Both the position numbers and the translations under genes were made by a program. 64,000 bases of DNA from contig NZ_CADIJL010000002.1 in NCBI RefSeq assembly GCF_902859695.1, positions 62,001-126,000 of the forward strand, read 5' to 3'. Below the pieces are notes generated by a model. It did no database searches and was not told the DNA's origin. It worked only from the letters and a program-made list of their open reading frames with translations. How positions within the stretch are numbered: the first letter of the stretch is position 1; each line of letters begins with the position of its first letter. Positions 53,512-64,000 of this stretch are shown here, in pieces. This DNA is from Achromobacter ruhlandii (GTDB lineage: Bacteria > Pseudomonadota > Gammaproteobacteria > Burkholderiales > Burkholderiaceae_B).

Positions 53512-54057
53512 TCAGTGTTTGGCGTGCGAAGGCGTGGCCAGCTTGTCGACCAGCGCGATGCCCAGCGCCGACAGGATGAACAGGGCGTGGATGATGGTCT
53601 GCCACATCACGCCGGCCTCGGAGAAGCGCGCGTTGGGCGTGCCCAGCGTACCCGCCTCGATGAAGGTGCGCAGCAGGTGAATCGACGAAATGCCGATGAT
53701 GGCCATGGCCAGCTTGACCTTGAGCACGCTGGCGTTGACGTGGCTGAGCCATTCCGGCTGGTCCGGGTGGCCTTGCAGGCGCAGGCGTGACACGAAGGTC
53801 TCGTAGCCGCCGACGATCACCATCACCAGCAGGTTCGAGATCATGACCACGTCGATCAGGCCCAGCACCAACAGCATGATTTCCATCTCGCCGAAGCTGG
53901 TGGCATGGGTCAGCAGGTGCCAAAGTTCTTTCAGGAACAGCATCACATAGACGCCCTGGGCGACGATCAGGCCCAGGTACAGGGGCAGTTGCAGCCAGCG
54001 CGAACTGAAAATCAGGCTTGGCAGCAGGCCAAGGCGGGGAGGGGTGTGGGGGGTCAT
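53512..54057 (-). CDS. UPF0114 family inner-membrane protein (YqhA-like)
   Basis: 181 residues, about four membrane segments. Family landmarks: [40 protein letters not shown] and [20 protein letters not shown]. Role unknown. Confidence 0.88.
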   Translation of the reverse strand: MTPHTPPRLGLLPSLIFSSRWLQLPLYLGLIVAQGVYVMLFLKELWHLLTHATSFGEMEIMLLVLGLIDVVMISNLLVMVIVGGYETFVSRLRLQGHPDQPEWLSHVNASVLKVKLAMAIIGISSIHLLRTFIEAGTLGTPNARFSEAGVMWQTIIHALFILSALGIALVDKLATPSHAKH

Positions 54058-54317
54058 GATGGGTGCGAGCCGTTATGGGAAGCGCGGGAAAAACCGCGGC
54101 GGCAATTCTATCAATCTCGGACTGCTCCGAAATCTGTTTTTGATGACAACACCGAGTCGCGGCGCAGGTACTTACCACGGTAAGGAGCCCCGCGCATGCC
54201 TTTTGTGTAAGAGAAATTCGCATTTGCGAAACTCTGTGGCGAAACGGTTTGAATGCTTTTGGCGTATATAGAATTGCCGCCTCACTCGCACAGAGTCAGT
54301 CAAGAGGAGTTTTTGCC

Positions 54318-55073
54318 ATGAAGATCCGCTACACCGTTGCCGCGCTGGCCGTCGCACTCGCCCCTTATTCCGCGTCGCATGCGCTCGATATCGGGGGATT
54401 GGTGGGCGCTGGCAGCAAGGTGGTGCAGGCCGCCACGCTGAGCGATGCCGAAATCAAGACCTTGTCGGACAAGGCTTGCGCGCAGAGCGATTCCCAGGAA
54501 AAGATCGCGGCCCCCGGCAGCAAGTACGACGTGCGCCTGCAGAAGATCGCCAAGCAATTGGGCGGCACGGTCAATGGCCAGAAGGCCAACTACAAGGTCT
54601 ACATCACCAAGGACGTCAATGCCTGGGCCATGGCCAATGGCTGCATCCGCGTCTACAGCGGCCTGATGGACATGATGACCGACGACGAAGTGCTGGGCGT
54701 CGTGGGCCATGAAATCGGCCACGTGGCGCTGGGCCACAGCAAGAAGGCGATGCAGACCGCCTACACCGTTTCGGCCGCGCGCGACGCCGCCGGCGCCGCC
54801 GGTGGCGCCACGGTCGCCGCCCTGAACTCGTCGCAGTTGGGCGACCTGACCGAGAAGTTCATCAACGCGCAGTTCTCGCAATCGCAGGAAAGCGCCGCCG
54901 ACGACTACTCGTTCGACCAGCTGCAGGCCAAGAAGCTGAACACCCGCGGTCTGGTGACGGCGTTCCAGAAGCTGGCCGAACTGGACGGCGGCAAGAGCGA
55001 TATGATGAGCTCGCACCCGTCCTCGGCCAAGCGCGCGCAGCACATCGAAGATCGCATCGCCAAGGCCAAATAA
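54318..55073 (+). CDS. Periplasmic M48-family metalloprotease (LoiP/YggG-like)
   Basis: 251 residues. Signal peptide (MKIRYTVAALAVALAPYSAS, then HALDIG). Zinc motif HEIGH in VVGHEIGHVALGHSKKAM (about residue 135) with a downstream Glu in SQESAADDYSFDQL as third ligand. Ends SSHPSSAKRAQHIEDRI as in LoiP. Strong ribosome-binding site (aagaggag). Upstream of tig but separated from it by a terminator-like hairpin. Confidence 0.9.
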   Translation: MKIRYTVAALAVALAPYSASHALDIGGLVGAGSKVVQAATLSDAEIKTLSDKACAQSDSQEKIAAPGSKYDVRLQKIAKQLGGTVNGQKANYKVYITKDVNAWAMANGCIRVYSGLMDMMTDDEVLGVVGHEIGHVALGHSKKAMQTAYTVSAARDAAGAAGGATVAALNSSQLGDLTEKFINAQFSQSQESAADDYSFDQLQAKKLNTRGLVTAFQKLAELDGGKSDMMSSHPSSAKRAQHIEDRIAKAK

Positions 55074-55115
55074 AGCGCCCTGGCGGGCATTTGCCGCCCT
55101 TTCGGGGTGGAAAAC

Positions 55116-55158
55116 GGGGCGCGAGCATCCGGGCTTATCCGGGTGCTCGCGCCCCTTT
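55116..55158 (+). terminator. Putative terminator after M48 protease gene
   Basis: ggggcgcgagca / tgctcgcgcccc, perfect 12-bp outer stem with extended inner pairing, but only three T's follow, so efficiency is doubtful. Confidence 0.6.
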
Positions 55159-55240
55159 GCGTCAGGGGTCCGGAAGTTTCCGGTAAAATGCCGCGTTTAT
55201 CCGCCCGTCATCTCATATCTCTCGGAAAATAGGTCTTTTA

Positions 55241-56551
55241 ATGCAGCCTGTGGTTGAAACCCTCTCCGGCCTCGAGCGCCGTGTTGATCTGGCCGTCTCG
55301 GTGGCCGACGTCGAAAAGGAAGTCCAGGCGCAATTGAAGCGCGTGGCCCGCACCGCCAAGGTTCCCGGTTTTCGTCCCGGCAAGGCGCCGCTCGCCATGC
55401 TCGAGCGCAGCCATGGCCCCGGCATCCGCTACGACGTGATCAACAGCCAGGTCGGCCGTGCATTCGAACAAGCCGTCGATGGCGCCAAGCTGCGCGTCGC
55501 CGGCGCCCCGAACCTGGAACCCAAGACTGAAGGCGTCAGCGATGACACGCTGGCCTTCACCGCCACGTTCGAGGTCTACCCCGAAGTCGCCGTGCCGGAC
55601 CTGTCGGCCCTGGCCGTGACCCGCTATGAAACCGCCGTCACCGACGCCGAAGTGCAGCAGACCCTGGACGTCCTGCGCAAGCAGCGCGCCACGTTCGAAG
55701 CCCGCGAAGGCCGCGCCTCGCAAGACGGCGACCGCGTCACGCTGGACTTCGCCGGCACCATCGACGGCGTGCCGTTCGATGGCGGCAAGGCCGAAGACTT
55801 CCCGTTCGTGCTCGGCCAAGGCCGCATGCTGCCGGAATTCGAAGAAGCCGCCCGCGGCCTGAAGGCTGGCGAAAGCAAGGTCTTCCCGCTCAAGTTCCCC
55901 GATGACTACCAAGGCAAGGAAGTCGCCGGCAAGACCGCCGAATTCACCATCACCGTCAAGGAAGTGGCTGAAGGCGTGCTGCCCGAACTGAATGCCGAAT
56001 TCGCCAAGTCGCTCGGCCAGGCCGAAGGCGATGTCGAAAAGCTCAAGGCCGACATCCGCAGCAACATCGAACGCGAAGTCAAGGTGCGCTCGCAAGGCCG
56101 CACCAAGGCCAGCGTGATGGACGCCCTGGTCGAAGCCGGCAAGTTCGACGTGCCGAAGGCGCTGGTCGACAACGACGTGCAAAGCCGCATCGCCGCCGCC
56201 CGCGAAGAGCTCAAGCAGCGTGGCGTGCCGAACGCCGAGTCGGTGCCGATCCCGGCCGAAGCCTTCTCGACCGAATCCGAGCGCCGCGTGCGCCTGGGCC
56301 TGCTGGTGTCCGAACTGGTCAAGCAAGCCCAGCTGCAGGCCAAGCCGGAACAGGTCCGCGCCCGCATCGAAGAGTTCGCGGAAAACTACGAACAACCCGC
56401 CCAGGTTGTCAGCTATTACCTGGCCGACCGCCAGCGTCGTGCTGAAATCGAGGCTATCGTGCTCGAAGACAACGTCGTCGCGCATGTTCTGGAAAAGGCC
56501 AAGGTCACCGACGAAAAGGTGCCTTTCGATCAGTTGATGGGGATGGCGTAA
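55241..56551 (+). CDS. tig: Trigger factor
   Basis: 436 residues. Ribosome-associated chaperone and prolyl isomerase. N-terminal ribosome-binding loop with [14 protein letters not shown] (about residue 43), central FKBP domain ([20 protein letters not shown]), long helical C-terminal arm. First of tig-clpP-clpX; clpP starts 4 bp after it. Confidence 0.97.
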   Translation: MQPVVETLSGLERRVDLAVSVADVEKEVQAQLKRVARTAKVPGFRPGKAPLAMLERSHGPGIRYDVINSQVGRAFEQAVDGAKLRVAGAPNLEPKTEGVSDDTLAFTATFEVYPEVAVPDLSALAVTRYETAVTDAEVQQTLDVLRKQRATFEAREGRASQDGDRVTLDFAGTIDGVPFDGGKAEDFPFVLGQGRMLPEFEEAARGLKAGESKVFPLKFPDDYQGKEVAGKTAEFTITVKEVAEGVLPELNAEFAKSLGQAEGDVEKLKADIRSNIEREVKVRSQGRTKASVMDALVEAGKFDVPKALVDNDVQSRIAAAREELKQRGVPNAESVPIPAEAFSTESERRVRLGLLVSELVKQAQLQAKPEQVRARIEEFAENYEQPAQVVSYYLADRQRRAEIEAIVLEDNVVAHVLEKAKVTDEKVPFDQLMGMA

Positions 56552-56555
56552 CACT

Positions 56556-57209
56556 ATGCAGAGATTCACCGATTTCTATGCGGCAATGAATGGCGGGTCG
56601 TCGGTGACCCCCACCGGCCTGGGCTACATTCCCATGGTGATCGAGCAGTCGGGGCGCGGCGAACGCGCCTACGACATCTATTCGCGCCTGCTCCGCGAGC
56701 GGCTCATCTTCCTGGTGGGCCCGGTCAACGACGCCACGGCCAACCTGGTCGTGGCGCAGTTGCTGTTCCTGGAATCGGAGAATCCTGACAAGGACATTTC
56801 CCTGTACATCAACTCGCCCGGCGGGTCGGTGTACGCGGGCATGGCCATCTACGACACCATGCAGTTCGTCAAGCCGGACGTGTCGACCCTGTGCACCGGC
56901 CTGGCGGCCAGCATGGGCGCCTTCCTGCTGGCGGCAGGCAAGAAGGGCAAGCGCTTTTCCTTGCCCAACTCGCGCATCATGATCCACCAGCCCTCGGGCG
57001 GCGCCCAGGGGCAGGCCTCCGACATCCAGATCCAGGCTCGCGAGATCCTGGACCTGCGCGAGCGTCTCAATCGCATCCTGGCCGACAACACCGGCCAGTC
57101 GATCGAGCGCATCGCCCTGGACACTGAACGTGACAACTTCATGTCCGCCGAAGATGCGGTATCGTATGGACTGGTCGACAAGGTGATGACCTCCCGTTCG
57201 GAAGGCTGA
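56556..57209 (+). CDS. clpP: ATP-dependent Clp protease proteolytic subunit
   Basis: 217 residues. Catalytic Ser in [14 protein letters not shown], His in [14 protein letters not shown], Asp in the later [10 protein letters not shown] region. Short N-terminal propeptide ahead of [20 protein letters not shown]. Forms the 14-mer that works with ClpX or ClpA. Confidence 0.97.
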   Translation: MQRFTDFYAAMNGGSSVTPTGLGYIPMVIEQSGRGERAYDIYSRLLRERLIFLVGPVNDATANLVVAQLLFLESENPDKDISLYINSPGGSVYAGMAIYDTMQFVKPDVSTLCTGLAASMGAFLLAAGKKGKRFSLPNSRIMIHQPSGGAQGQASDIQIQAREILDLRERLNRILADNTGQSIERIALDTERDNFMSAEDAVSYGLVDKVMTSRSEG

Positions 57210-57249
57210 CTTCCCGGTTGAGTCCCACCCGCTGTTGCCATGTTTGAGT

Positions 57250-57284
57250 AAGCGCCGGGCCCTTCACCCGGTCCGGCGCTTCTT
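57250..57284 (+). terminator. clpP-clpX intergenic hairpin (attenuator or weak terminator)
   Basis: aagcgccgg / ccggcgctt, 9-bp arms, followed by cttta. It could lower clpX expression relative to clpP or end a clpP-only transcript. Confidence 0.5.
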
Positions 57285-57304
57285 TACCTGAGATACGAAT
57301 ACAT

Positions 57305-58603
57305 ATGCCTGAAAAAAAGGGATCGGCAGACGCAAAAGTGCTGCATTGCTCGTTTTGCAATAAAAGCCAGCACGAAGTCCGCAAGCTGATCGCGGGTCCG
57401 TCGGTATTCATCTGCGATGAATGCATAGACTTGTGCAACGACATCATCCGCGAGGAAGCGCAGGCGACCGCGCGCGCGGCGATTCGTTCCGAACTGCCCA
57501 CTCCGGCTGAAATCAAGACGTTCCTGGACCAGTACGTGATCGGGCAGACCTCGCCCAAGCGCATGCTGGCGGTGGCCGTCTACAACCACTACAAGCGCAT
57601 CCGCCACGGCGAGATCAAGGGCGACGAAGTCGAGTTGTCCAAGAGCAACATCATGCTGATCGGCCCCACCGGGTCGGGCAAGACGCTGCTGGCGCAGACC
57701 CTCGCGCGCATGCTGAACGTGCCGTTCGTCATGGCAGACGCCACCACGCTGACCGAGGCCGGTTACGTCGGTGAAGACGTCGAGAACATCATTCAGAAGT
57801 TGCTGCAGAACTGCAACTACGAAGTCGAGAAGGCGCAGCGCGCCATCATCTACATCGATGAAATCGACAAGATTTCCCGCAAGTCCGACAACCCGTCCAT
57901 CACCCGCGACGTGTCGGGCGAGGGCGTGCAGCAGGCCCTGCTCAAGCTGATCGAAGGCACCGTCGCCTCGGTGCCGCCGCAGGGCGGGCGCAAGCACCCC
58001 AACCAGGACTTCGTCCAGGTCGACACGACCAACATCCTGTTCATCGTCGGCGGCGCCTTCGACGGGCTGGAAAAGGTCATCCGCGACCGCACCGAAAAGT
58101 CCGGCATCGGCTTCTCCGCCTCCGTGCGCGCCAAGTCCGAGCGCGGCGTGGGCGAGCTGTTCTCCGAAGTCGAGCCCGAAGACCTGATCAAGTTCGGCTT
58201 GATCCCCGAACTGGTCGGTCGCCTGCCGGTGGTCGCCACGCTGGACGAGCTGGACGAGGCCGCCCTGGTGCAGATCCTCACCGAGCCCAAGAACGCCCTG
58301 CTCAAGCAATTCCAGAAGCTGTTCGCCATGGAAGGCGCCGAACTGGACGTGCGTCCGGCCGCGCTCAAGGCCATCGCCCGCAAGGCGCTCAAGCGCAAGA
58401 CCGGCGCGCGTGGCCTGCGTTCCATCATCGAGCAGGCCCTGCTCGACACCATGTATGACCTGCCGTCGCAAGGCAACGTCAAGCGCGTGGTGCTCGACGA
58501 AGGCGCGATCGAAGGCGAGGGCAAGCCCTTGCTGATCTACGCCGACGAGGAAGGGGCGGCCGAAAAGCCCGAGCGCGGAGAAGTCCGCGACGCGGCGGCC
58601 TGA
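57305..58603 (+). CDS. clpX: ATP-dependent Clp protease ATP-binding subunit ClpX
   Basis: 432 residues. N-terminal zinc domain with four Cys (CSFCNKSQ and FICDECI), Walker A GPTGSGKT, pore loop GYVGEDVE, Walker [11 protein letters not shown], and sensor region [20 protein letters not shown]. Unfolds substrates for ClpP. Confidence 0.98.
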   Translation: MPEKKGSADAKVLHCSFCNKSQHEVRKLIAGPSVFICDECIDLCNDIIREEAQATARAAIRSELPTPAEIKTFLDQYVIGQTSPKRMLAVAVYNHYKRIRHGEIKGDEVELSKSNIMLIGPTGSGKTLLAQTLARMLNVPFVMADATTLTEAGYVGEDVENIIQKLLQNCNYEVEKAQRAIIYIDEIDKISRKSDNPSITRDVSGEGVQQALLKLIEGTVASVPPQGGRKHPNQDFVQVDTTNILFIVGGAFDGLEKVIRDRTEKSGIGFSASVRAKSERGVGELFSEVEPEDLIKFGLIPELVGRLPVVATLDELDEAALVQILTEPKNALLKQFQKLFAMEGAELDVRPAALKAIARKALKRKTGARGLRSIIEQALLDTMYDLPSQGNVKRVVLDEGAIEGEGKPLLIYADEEGAAEKPERGEVRDAAA

Positions 58604-58616
58604 CGGATATTTCAAG

Positions 58617-58644
58617 AAAACCCGTTTCCGTAACGGGTTTTTTT
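58617..58644 (+). terminator. Terminator after clpX
   Basis: aaaacccgtt / aacgggtttt with a T7 run; ends the tig-clpP-clpX transcript. Confidence 0.9.
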
Positions 58645-58747
58645 GTCTCCGGCCCCCTGATGGAACGCACACTGCCGCAGTGTGTCCAATGAAACAGGAT
58701 GCCGGCCGCCGTTTTTTTTAAGGTTTTGTTTATCCGGCCGCCGGGAT

Positions 58748-58773
58748 CTTGAATTTTCGGCTATTGTTCCCAT
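58748..58773 (+). promoter_or_regulatory. Sigma32-type heat-shock promoter of lon
   Basis: CTTGAA (58748-58753), 14-bp spacer, TCCCAT (58768-58773), close to the RpoH consensus CTTGAA-N13-15-CCCCAT, 82 bp before the lon start codon. lon is RpoH-controlled in E. coli. Confidence 0.62.
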
Positions 58774-58854
58774 AACAGACGTAACTGACGGGGCTGTCCG
58801 GGTATACCCGGTCATCCTGTCCCCGATACGCCGAGTCATACCGAGGAACCTCCT

Positions 58855-61305
58855 ATGTCTGCCAGCCAGACCCTGCCTTCCGACCCGATCGACCTCCCCC
58901 TGCTGCCACTGCGCGACGTCGTGGTGTTCCCGCACATGGTCATCCCGCTGTTCGTCGGCCGTCCGCGCTCTATCCGCGCGCTCGAGGTTGCGATGGAAGC
59001 GGGCAAGAGCATCATGCTAGTGGCCCAAAAATCCGCCGGCAAGGATGATCCCACCCCTGAAGACGTCTACGAGATCGGCTGCGTCGCCGGCATCCTGCAG
59101 ATGCTCAAGCTGCCCGATGGCACCGTCAAGGTGCTGGTCGAGGGTACCCAGCGCGCCCGCATCAACAGCATCGAAGACGCCGATTCGCACTTCACCTGCC
59201 AGGTCACCCCGATCGAGCCGGACGCCGTCCAGGGCTCCGAGACCGAGGCCCTGCGCCGCGCGATCGTCGCCCAGTTCGAGCAATACGTAAAACTCAACAA
59301 GAAGATCCCCCCGGAGATCCTGACCTCGCTCGCCGGCATCGATGACGCCGGCCGCCTGGCCGACACGATCGCCGCGCATCTTCCGCTGAAACTCGAGCAG
59401 AAGCAGAAGATGCTCGAGATCGTCGGCACCTCCGAGCGCCTCGAAGGCCTGCTCACGCAGCTGGAAACCGAAATCGACATCCTCCAGGTCGAGAAGCGGA
59501 TCCGCGGCCGCGTGAAGAAGCAGATGGAAAAGAGCCAGCGCGACTACTACCTGAATGAGCAGGTCAAGGCCATTCAGAAGGAGTTGGGCGAAGGCGAAGA
59601 GGGCGCCGACATCGAGGAGCTCGAAAAGAAGATCATCGCCGCGCACATGCCCAAGGAGGCGCGCAAGAAGGCCGATGCCGAGCTCAAGAAGCTCAAGCTC
59701 ATGTCGCCCATGTCGGCCGAAGCCACCGTGGTGCGCAACTACATCGATACGCTCATCAACCTCCCCTGGAGGAAGAAGAGCAAGATCAACAACTCCATCT
59801 CCAACGCCGAGACCGTGCTCGACAACGACCACTACGGCCTGGAGAAGGTGAAGGAACGCATCCTCGAATATCTCGCCGTGCAGCAGCGCGTGGACAAGGT
59901 CAAGGCGCCGATCCTGTGCCTGGTCGGTCCTCCGGGGGTCGGCAAGACCTCGCTGGGCCAGTCCATCGCCAAGGCCACGAACCGCAAGTTCGTGCGCATG
60001 GCCCTGGGCGGCGTGCGCGACGAAGCCGAGATCCGCGGCCACCGTCGTACCTACATCGGTTCGATGCCCGGCAAGATCGTCCAGAACATGTCGAAGGTCG
60101 GCGTGCGCAATCCCCTGTTCCTGCTCGATGAAATCGACAAGCTGGGCATGGATTTCCGCGGCGATCCCTCGTCGGCGCTGCTCGAGGTGCTGGACCCGGA
60201 ACAGAATCACACGTTCCAGGACCACTACATCGAAGTCGACTTCGACCTGTCGGACGTCATGTTCGTGGCCACCAGCAACACGCTGAACATTCCGCCGGCC
60301 CTGCTGGACCGGATGGAAGTGATCCGTCTGTCGGGCTACACCGAGGAAGAAAAGATCCACATCGCCCGCGACCATCTGCTGCCCAAGCTGATGAAGAACA
60401 ACGGCGTCAAGGATACCGAGCTGACCGTCGATGACAGCGCGCTGCGCGACATCGTGCGCTACTACACCCGCGAAGCCGGCGTGCGTGCGCTCGAACGCGA
60501 AGTGGGCAAGATCTGCCGCAAGGTGATCAAGCAGCTGCTGACCCAGAGCGACCGCGCCAAGGCCGAAGGCAAGACCTTCGAACTCAAGCCGGTCAACGTC
60601 ACGGGCGACAACCTCAGCGATTACCTCGGCGTGCGCCGCTACACCTTCGGCATGGCCGAAAAGGAAAACCAGATCGGTCAGGTGACCGGCCTGGCCTGGA
60701 CGGAAGTCGGTGGCGACCTGCTCACGATCGAAGTGGCGGACATGCCCGGCAAGGGCGTGATCCAACGCACCGGTTCGCTGGGCGACGTGATGAAGGAATC
60801 GGTCGAGGCGGCCCGCACGGTGGTGCGCTCGCGGGCGCGTCGCCTGGGCTTTGCCGACAGCGTGTTCGAGAAGCACGACATGCACGTGCACGTGCCGGAA
60901 GGCGCGACGCCCAAGGACGGTCCGTCCGCCGGTATCGCGATCACCACGGCCATGGTGTCGGCCCTGTCGCGCATCCCGGTGCGCGCCGACGTCGCCATGA
61001 CCGGCGAGATCACGCTGCGTGGCGAAGTCCTGCCGATCGGCGGCCTGAAGGAGAAGCTGCTGGCCGCCCATCGCGGTGGTATCAAGACGGTCTTGATCCC
61101 GGAAGAAAACGTCAAGGATTTGGCGGAGATCCCGGACAACGTCAAGAACCATCTCGAGATCGTGCCGGTCCGCTGGATCGACAAGGTGCTGGAACTGGCC
61201 CTGGAACGCCTGCCGGAGCCGCTGGCTGAAGACGAAGCGGTCAAGGAACCGCTGGTCGCCAAGCCGGCCGAGCCGGGTTCGACGGATCCCGTGCTCAAGC
61301 ACTGA
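58855..61305 (+). CDS. lon: ATP-dependent Lon protease
   Basis: 816 residues. N-terminal LON domain ([20 protein letters not shown]), AAA+ module with Walker [10 protein letters not shown] and Walker [12 protein letters not shown]-terminal protease with Ser in [12 protein letters not shown] and Lys in [14 protein letters not shown]. Single transcription unit between two terminators. Confidence 0.98.
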   Translation: MSASQTLPSDPIDLPLLPLRDVVVFPHMVIPLFVGRPRSIRALEVAMEAGKSIMLVAQKSAGKDDPTPEDVYEIGCVAGILQMLKLPDGTVKVLVEGTQRARINSIEDADSHFTCQVTPIEPDAVQGSETEALRRAIVAQFEQYVKLNKKIPPEILTSLAGIDDAGRLADTIAAHLPLKLEQKQKMLEIVGTSERLEGLLTQLETEIDILQVEKRIRGRVKKQMEKSQRDYYLNEQVKAIQKELGEGEEGADIEELEKKIIAAHMPKEARKKADAELKKLKLMSPMSAEATVVRNYIDTLINLPWRKKSKINNSISNAETVLDNDHYGLEKVKERILEYLAVQQRVDKVKAPILCLVGPPGVGKTSLGQSIAKATNRKFVRMALGGVRDEAEIRGHRRTYIGSMPGKIVQNMSKVGVRNPLFLLDEIDKLGMDFRGDPSSALLEVLDPEQNHTFQDHYIEVDFDLSDVMFVATSNTLNIPPALLDRMEVIRLSGYTEEEKIHIARDHLLPKLMKNNGVKDTELTVDDSALRDIVRYYTREAGVRALEREVGKICRKVIKQLLTQSDRAKAEGKTFELKPVNVTGDNLSDYLGVRRYTFGMAEKENQIGQVTGLAWTEVGGDLLTIEVADMPGKGVIQRTGSLGDVMKESVEAARTVVRSRARRLGFADSVFEKHDMHVHVPEGATPKDGPSAGIAITTAMVSALSRIPVRADVAMTGEITLRGEVLPIGGLKEKLLAAHRGGIKTVLIPEENVKDLAEIPDNVKNHLEIVPVRWIDKVLELALERLPEPLAEDEAVKEPLVAKPAEPGSTDPVLKH

Positions 61306-61343
61306 TGCCTGGCCCCGGGGCGTCCCGCAAGGGATGCCCAATG

Positions 61344-61376
61344 AAAGAAACCCCGCTTGCGCGGGGTTTCTTTTTT
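61344..61376 (+). terminator. Terminator after lon
   Basis: gaaaccccgc, ttgc loop, gcggggtttc, extended by flanking A and T runs (T6). Symmetrical, so it may also serve the convergent lexA. Confidence 0.92.
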
Positions 61377-61419
61377 GGCGCGGCCGTCGAGGGGCGCGCG
61401 CCTGTAGGGAAGCGGCGGA

Positions 61420-62070
61420 TCAGTGCAGCGCGTGCGGACGGATCAGGCCGACCGCGATGCCTTCCAGCGCGAATTCCTGGTCTGCCTCGACCACGATGAC
61501 GTTGAAGTCAGGATTCTCGGGCAGCAGTTCAACGCGGCCGTTCTGGCGCTGCAGGCGCTTGACGGTGACGTCGTCGCCCAGGCGGGCAACCACGATCTGG
61601 CCGTTGCGGGCCTCGGACGCCTTTTTGACGGCCAGCAGATCGCCTTCGAGGATGCCGGCGTCACGCATGCTCATGCCGCGCACCTTGAGCAGGTAGTCGG
61701 GCGCCTGGGCGAAGAGGCCGGGGTCGACACCGATTTCGCGTTCGACATGTTCTGCCGCCAGGATCGGGCTGCCGGCGGCCACGCGGCCGACCAGCGGCAG
61801 CAGCAACTGCGCCAGGCCGGGCAGGGGCAGCGGCGCCTGGGTCTGCGCGGGCGAGGCATCCTTCAGGCGGATGCCGCGCGAAGCGCCGGCGGTGAGCTCG
61901 ATGGCCCCCTTGCGCGCCAGGGCCTTCAGATGGTCTTCAGCCGCGTTGGGCGAGCGGAACCCCAATGCCTGGGCGATCTCGGCGCGGGTGGGCGGAAAGC
62001 CGGTGCGCGCGACGGTTTGCCGGATGAGGTCCAGGATTTGCTGTTGACGATCAGTGAGTTTGCTGGCCAT
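61420..62070 (-). CDS. lexA: LexA repressor of the SOS response
   Basis: 216 residues. Winged helix [20 protein letters not shown] and [20 protein letters not shown]. Cleavage site Ala-Gly in GRVAAGSPI, catalytic Ser in [10 protein letters not shown] and Lys in [12 protein letters not shown]. Longer linker than E. coli (202 residues), with [14 protein letters not shown] inserted. Its own SOS box precedes it. Confidence 0.97.
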   Translation of the reverse strand: MASKLTDRQQQILDLIRQTVARTGFPPTRAEIAQALGFRSPNAAEDHLKALARKGAIELTAGASRGIRLKDASPAQTQAPLPLPGLAQLLLPLVGRVAAGSPILAAEHVEREIGVDPGLFAQAPDYLLKVRGMSMRDAGILEGDLLAVKKASEARNGQIVVARLGDDVTVKRLQRQNGRVELLPENPDFNVIVVEADQEFALEGIAVGLIRPHALH

Positions 62071-62094
62071 GGCGGTGATCCGTTTGGAATCGGA

Positions 62095-62110
62095 CTGTAC
62101 ATATATACAG
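62095..62110. promoter_or_regulatory. LexA (SOS) box of lexA
   Basis: ctgtacatatatacag fits CTGT-N8-ACAG perfectly, 25 bp before the start codon; autoregulation. Confidence 0.93.
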
Positions 62111-62177
62111 CGGCATTCTGGGGGACATAACGCAAAAATGCAAGCGTTGAGCGGACATGGTTTTGTGACAGGCAATG

Positions 62178-62201
62178 AAAACGGGACCCGAAGGTCCCGT
62201 T
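62178..62201 (-). terminator. Terminator after the aromatic aminotransferase gene
   Basis: On the minus strand: aacgggacc, TTCG loop, ggtcccgtt, followed by TTTTCATT. Perfect 9-bp stem. Confidence 0.85.
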
Positions 62202-62223
62202 GGAGGCTGTTGCCGGGGGGGGC

Positions 62224-63423
62224 TTACAGCACCGCGGCGATGCCCTTGGCCACCTGGTCGATGTTGCCGCTGTTGAGCGCGGCGACGCAGATGCGGCCGC
62301 TGGAGACGGCGTAGACGCCGTGCTCTTCGCGCAGGCGGTCGACCTGGGCCGAGGTCAGGCCCGAGTACGAGAACATGCCGCGCTGCTGCAGCACGAAGCT
62401 GAAGTCCTGCTTGCCGCCGTGTTCCTTGATTTTCTCGACCAATTGCTTGCGCATCAGGCGGATGCGGTCGCGCATGGCGCCGAGTTCTTCTTCCCACATG
62501 GCGAACAGCTCGGGCGAGTTCAGCACCGTGGAGACGATCGTGCCGCCGTGGGTGGGCGGGTTGGAGTAGTTGGTGCGGATGACGCGCTTGAGCTGGCTCA
62601 GCACGCGGGTGGCTTCGTCTTTGCTGCCAGCCACGACCGTCAGGGCGCCGACGCGCTCGCCGTACAGCGAGAACGACTTCGAGAACGACGAGCTGATGAA
62701 CATGGTCAGGTCGAGGTCGGCGAACAGGCGCACGACCGCGGCGTCTTCGCGCAGGCCTTCGCCGAAGCCCTGGTAGGCGATGTCCAGGAAGGGCACCAGC
62801 TTGTTTTCCTTGACGACCGCGGCGATCTGCTTCCATTGGTCGAAGGTGGGATCGACGCCGGTGGGGTTGTGGCAGCAGGCGTGCAGCACGACCACGGTGT
62901 TGGCCGGCGCGGCCTTCAGGGCGGCCAGCATGCCGTCGAAGTTCAGGCCGCGGGTGGCGGCATCGTAGTAGGCGTAGGTGCCGACTTCGAACCCGGCGCG
63001 TTCGAACAGCGCGCGGTGGTTTTCCCAGCTGGGATCGCTGATCAGGACCTTGGAGGTCGGCAGCAGCTGGCGCAGGAAGTCGGCGCCGATCTTGAGCGCG
63101 CCGGTGCCGCCCAGGGCCTGGGTGGTCAGGACGCGGCCAGCGGCGGCCAGCGGGGAATCCTTGCCGATCAGCAGGGCTTGCGCGCCCTGGTTGTAGCCGG
63201 CGATGCCTTCGATCGGCAGGTAGCCGCGAGCGGCGGCGGCCTCGATGCGGGCGATTTCCGCCTTGCGCACGGCACCCAGCAGGGGAATGCGACCCTGGTC
63301 GTCGTAGTACACGCCCACGCCCAGATTGACTTTACCGGGGCGGGTGTCCGCGTTGTATTGTTCGTTCAGACCAAGAATGGGGTCGCGCGGCGCGAGTTCG
63401 ACGGAATCGAAAAGGGTGCTCAT
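62224..63423 (-). CDS. tyrB: Aromatic-amino-acid / aspartate aminotransferase (TyrB-type)
   Basis: 399 residues, class I PLP aminotransferase. [18 protein letters not shown] opening, [11 protein letters not shown], and the PLP lysine in [20 protein letters not shown]. The closing sequence [20 protein letters not shown] is as in TyrB/AspC. The AspC/TyrB distinction is not certain from sequence. Divergent from uvrB. Confidence 0.92.
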   Translation of the reverse strand: MSTLFDSVELAPRDPILGLNEQYNADTRPGKVNLGVGVYYDDQGRIPLLGAVRKAEIARIEAAAARGYLPIEGIAGYNQGAQALLIGKDSPLAAAGRVLTTQALGGTGALKIGADFLRQLLPTSKVLISDPSWENHRALFERAGFEVGTYAYYDAATRGLNFDGMLAALKAAPANTVVVLHACCHNPTGVDPTFDQWKQIAAVVKENKLVPFLDIAYQGFGEGLREDAAVVRLFADLDLTMFISSSFSKSFSLYGERVGALTVVAGSKDEATRVLSQLKRVIRTNYSNPPTHGGTIVSTVLNSPELFAMWEEELGAMRDRIRLMRKQLVEKIKEHGGKQDFSFVLQQRGMFSYSGLTSAQVDRLREEHGVYAVSSGRICVAALNSGNIDQVAKGIAAVL

Positions 63424-63500
63424 GGGACTCTGCTGAGGGTGAGTGGACGCAGTCGGAAGTGCTGTGGATAATGGGGGGTTTACCCTGGGAACAGTCTAGC

Positions 63501-64000
63501 ATGCCTAAGAGCGCAATAGACCCGAGCGCGGCGGGTGCCGCAGCCGTTGGCTCCGTCACCGACGGGGCGGCCGATGCGGCCCCTGGCTCTGCCGCGGCGG
63601 CCCCCGGCCCGGGGTACGTCGATTACCCCGGCAGCCCGTTCCACCTGTACCAACCCTATCCGCCCGCCGGCGACCAGCCGGGCGCCATTGATGGATTGGT
63701 CCAGGGCGTGCAGGACGGCCTGATGTACCAGACGCTGCTGGGCGTGACCGGCTCGGGCAAGACCTACACCATGGCCAACGTCATCGCCCAGCTGGGGCGG
63801 CCGGCGCTGGTGCTGGCGCCCAACAAGACGCTGGCCGCGCAGCTGTACGCGGAAATGCGCGAGTTCTTTCCCAAGAACGCGGTGGAGTACTTCGTCTCGT
63901 ACTACGACTACTACCAGCCCGAAGCCTACGTGCCGACGCGCGACCTGTTCATTGAAAAGGACTCGTCGATCAACGAGCACATCGAGCAGATGCGCCTGTC
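63501..64000 (+). CDS. uvrB: Excinuclease ABC subunit B, N-terminal part (cut by window edge)
   Basis: 166 codons visible. Walker [40 protein letters not shown] and the beta-hairpin [20 protein letters not shown] are diagnostic. An Ala-rich N-terminal extension of about 45 residues precedes the usual start; ATG 63501 is the only good in-frame start seen. No SOS box of CTGT-N8-ACAG type lies in the 77-bp gap to tyrB. Confidence 0.96.
   Translation, partial: MPKSAIDPSAAGAAAVGSVTDGAADAAPGSAAAAPGPGYVDYPGSPFHLYQPYPPAGDQPGAIDGLVQGVQDGLMYQTLLGVTGSGKTYTMANVIAQLGRPALVLAPNKTLAAQLYAEMREFFPKNAVEYFVSYYDYYQPEAYVPTRDLFIEKDSSINEHIEQMRL

Noticed and set aside
63424..63500. SOS box before uvrB
   Set aside because: No CTGT-N8-ACAG match in the 77-bp gap; a CTGT near 63461 lacks a partner at the right distance.

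Overview
This is about 64 kb of high-GC chromosomal DNA from a betaproteobacterium of the Alcaligenaceae, most likely Achromobacter or Bordetella. That assignment rests on codon use, on protein-level resemblance of the housekeeping genes, and on blocks such as dapC-dapD-dapE-prmB and tig-clpP-clpX-lon. It was not confirmed by a database search. Both window edges cut genes: the N-terminal half of ileS at the left and the start of uvrB at the right.

Layout. 1-10.5 kb: ileS and ribF (minus) diverge from purN; then a RNA m5C methyltransferase with a 32-residue Arg/Gly repeat array, a 13-bp minisatellite, a small secreted protein, and a desaturase-uvrD-chorismate mutase cluster. 10.6-22.9 kb: a minus-strand Fec-type iron-starvation island. 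An ECF sigma factor and FecR-type regulator sit behind a Fur-box-like site and are followed by three tandem paralogous TonB-dependent transducers, a lytic-transglycosylase-like protein and a MauG/CcpA-type di-heme peroxidase. 22.9-29.2 kb: an ABC-F ATPase, prmB and the lysine/peptidoglycan genes dapE, dapD, dapC, then tRNA-Leu(UAG). 29.4-31.8 kb: small lipoproteins, membrane proteins and hypotheticals.

31.9-39.7 kb: a tightly coupled polyol/glycerol-phosphate-like operon (MFS transporter, FGGY kinase, G3P-dehydrogenase-like flavoprotein, alkyl-DHAP-synthase-like flavoprotein, GlpP-like antiterminator) followed by an aquaporin. 39.7-51.6 kb: mixed accessory genes, including an HD/NTF2 fusion, a stand-alone kdsA, a TetR/MFS pair, a LysR regulator facing a DSD1-type dehydratase and a RidA gene, and several short hypotheticals. 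51.8-54.1 kb: two cold-shock genes with long leaders flanking a DUF924 gene. 54.3-64 kb: an M48 protease, tig-clpP-clpX, lon, lexA with a perfect SOS box, an aromatic aminotransferase and uvrB.

The most unusual structure is in the Fec-type island. The three receptor genes, and in weaker form the di-heme peroxidase gene, share one leader. It has a TGAGG block 56-58 nt before the start codon and then a hairpin whose 3' arm contains the Shine-Dalgarno sequence. The arms differ between copies in compensating ways, as expected if the RNA structure is what is conserved. The first receptor and the peroxidase also share an identical 16-bp AT-rich box exactly 72 bp before their start codons. This points to one co-regulated unit of sigma factor, three receptors and peroxidase, probably with an RNA-level control step.

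A second candidate is the GlpP operon. A strong sigma70 promoter is followed 16 bp later by a perfect 15-bp-arm palindrome in the leader, and a GlpP-type antiterminator is the last gene of the operon. This suggests antitermination feedback outside the Firmicutes, where it is best known.
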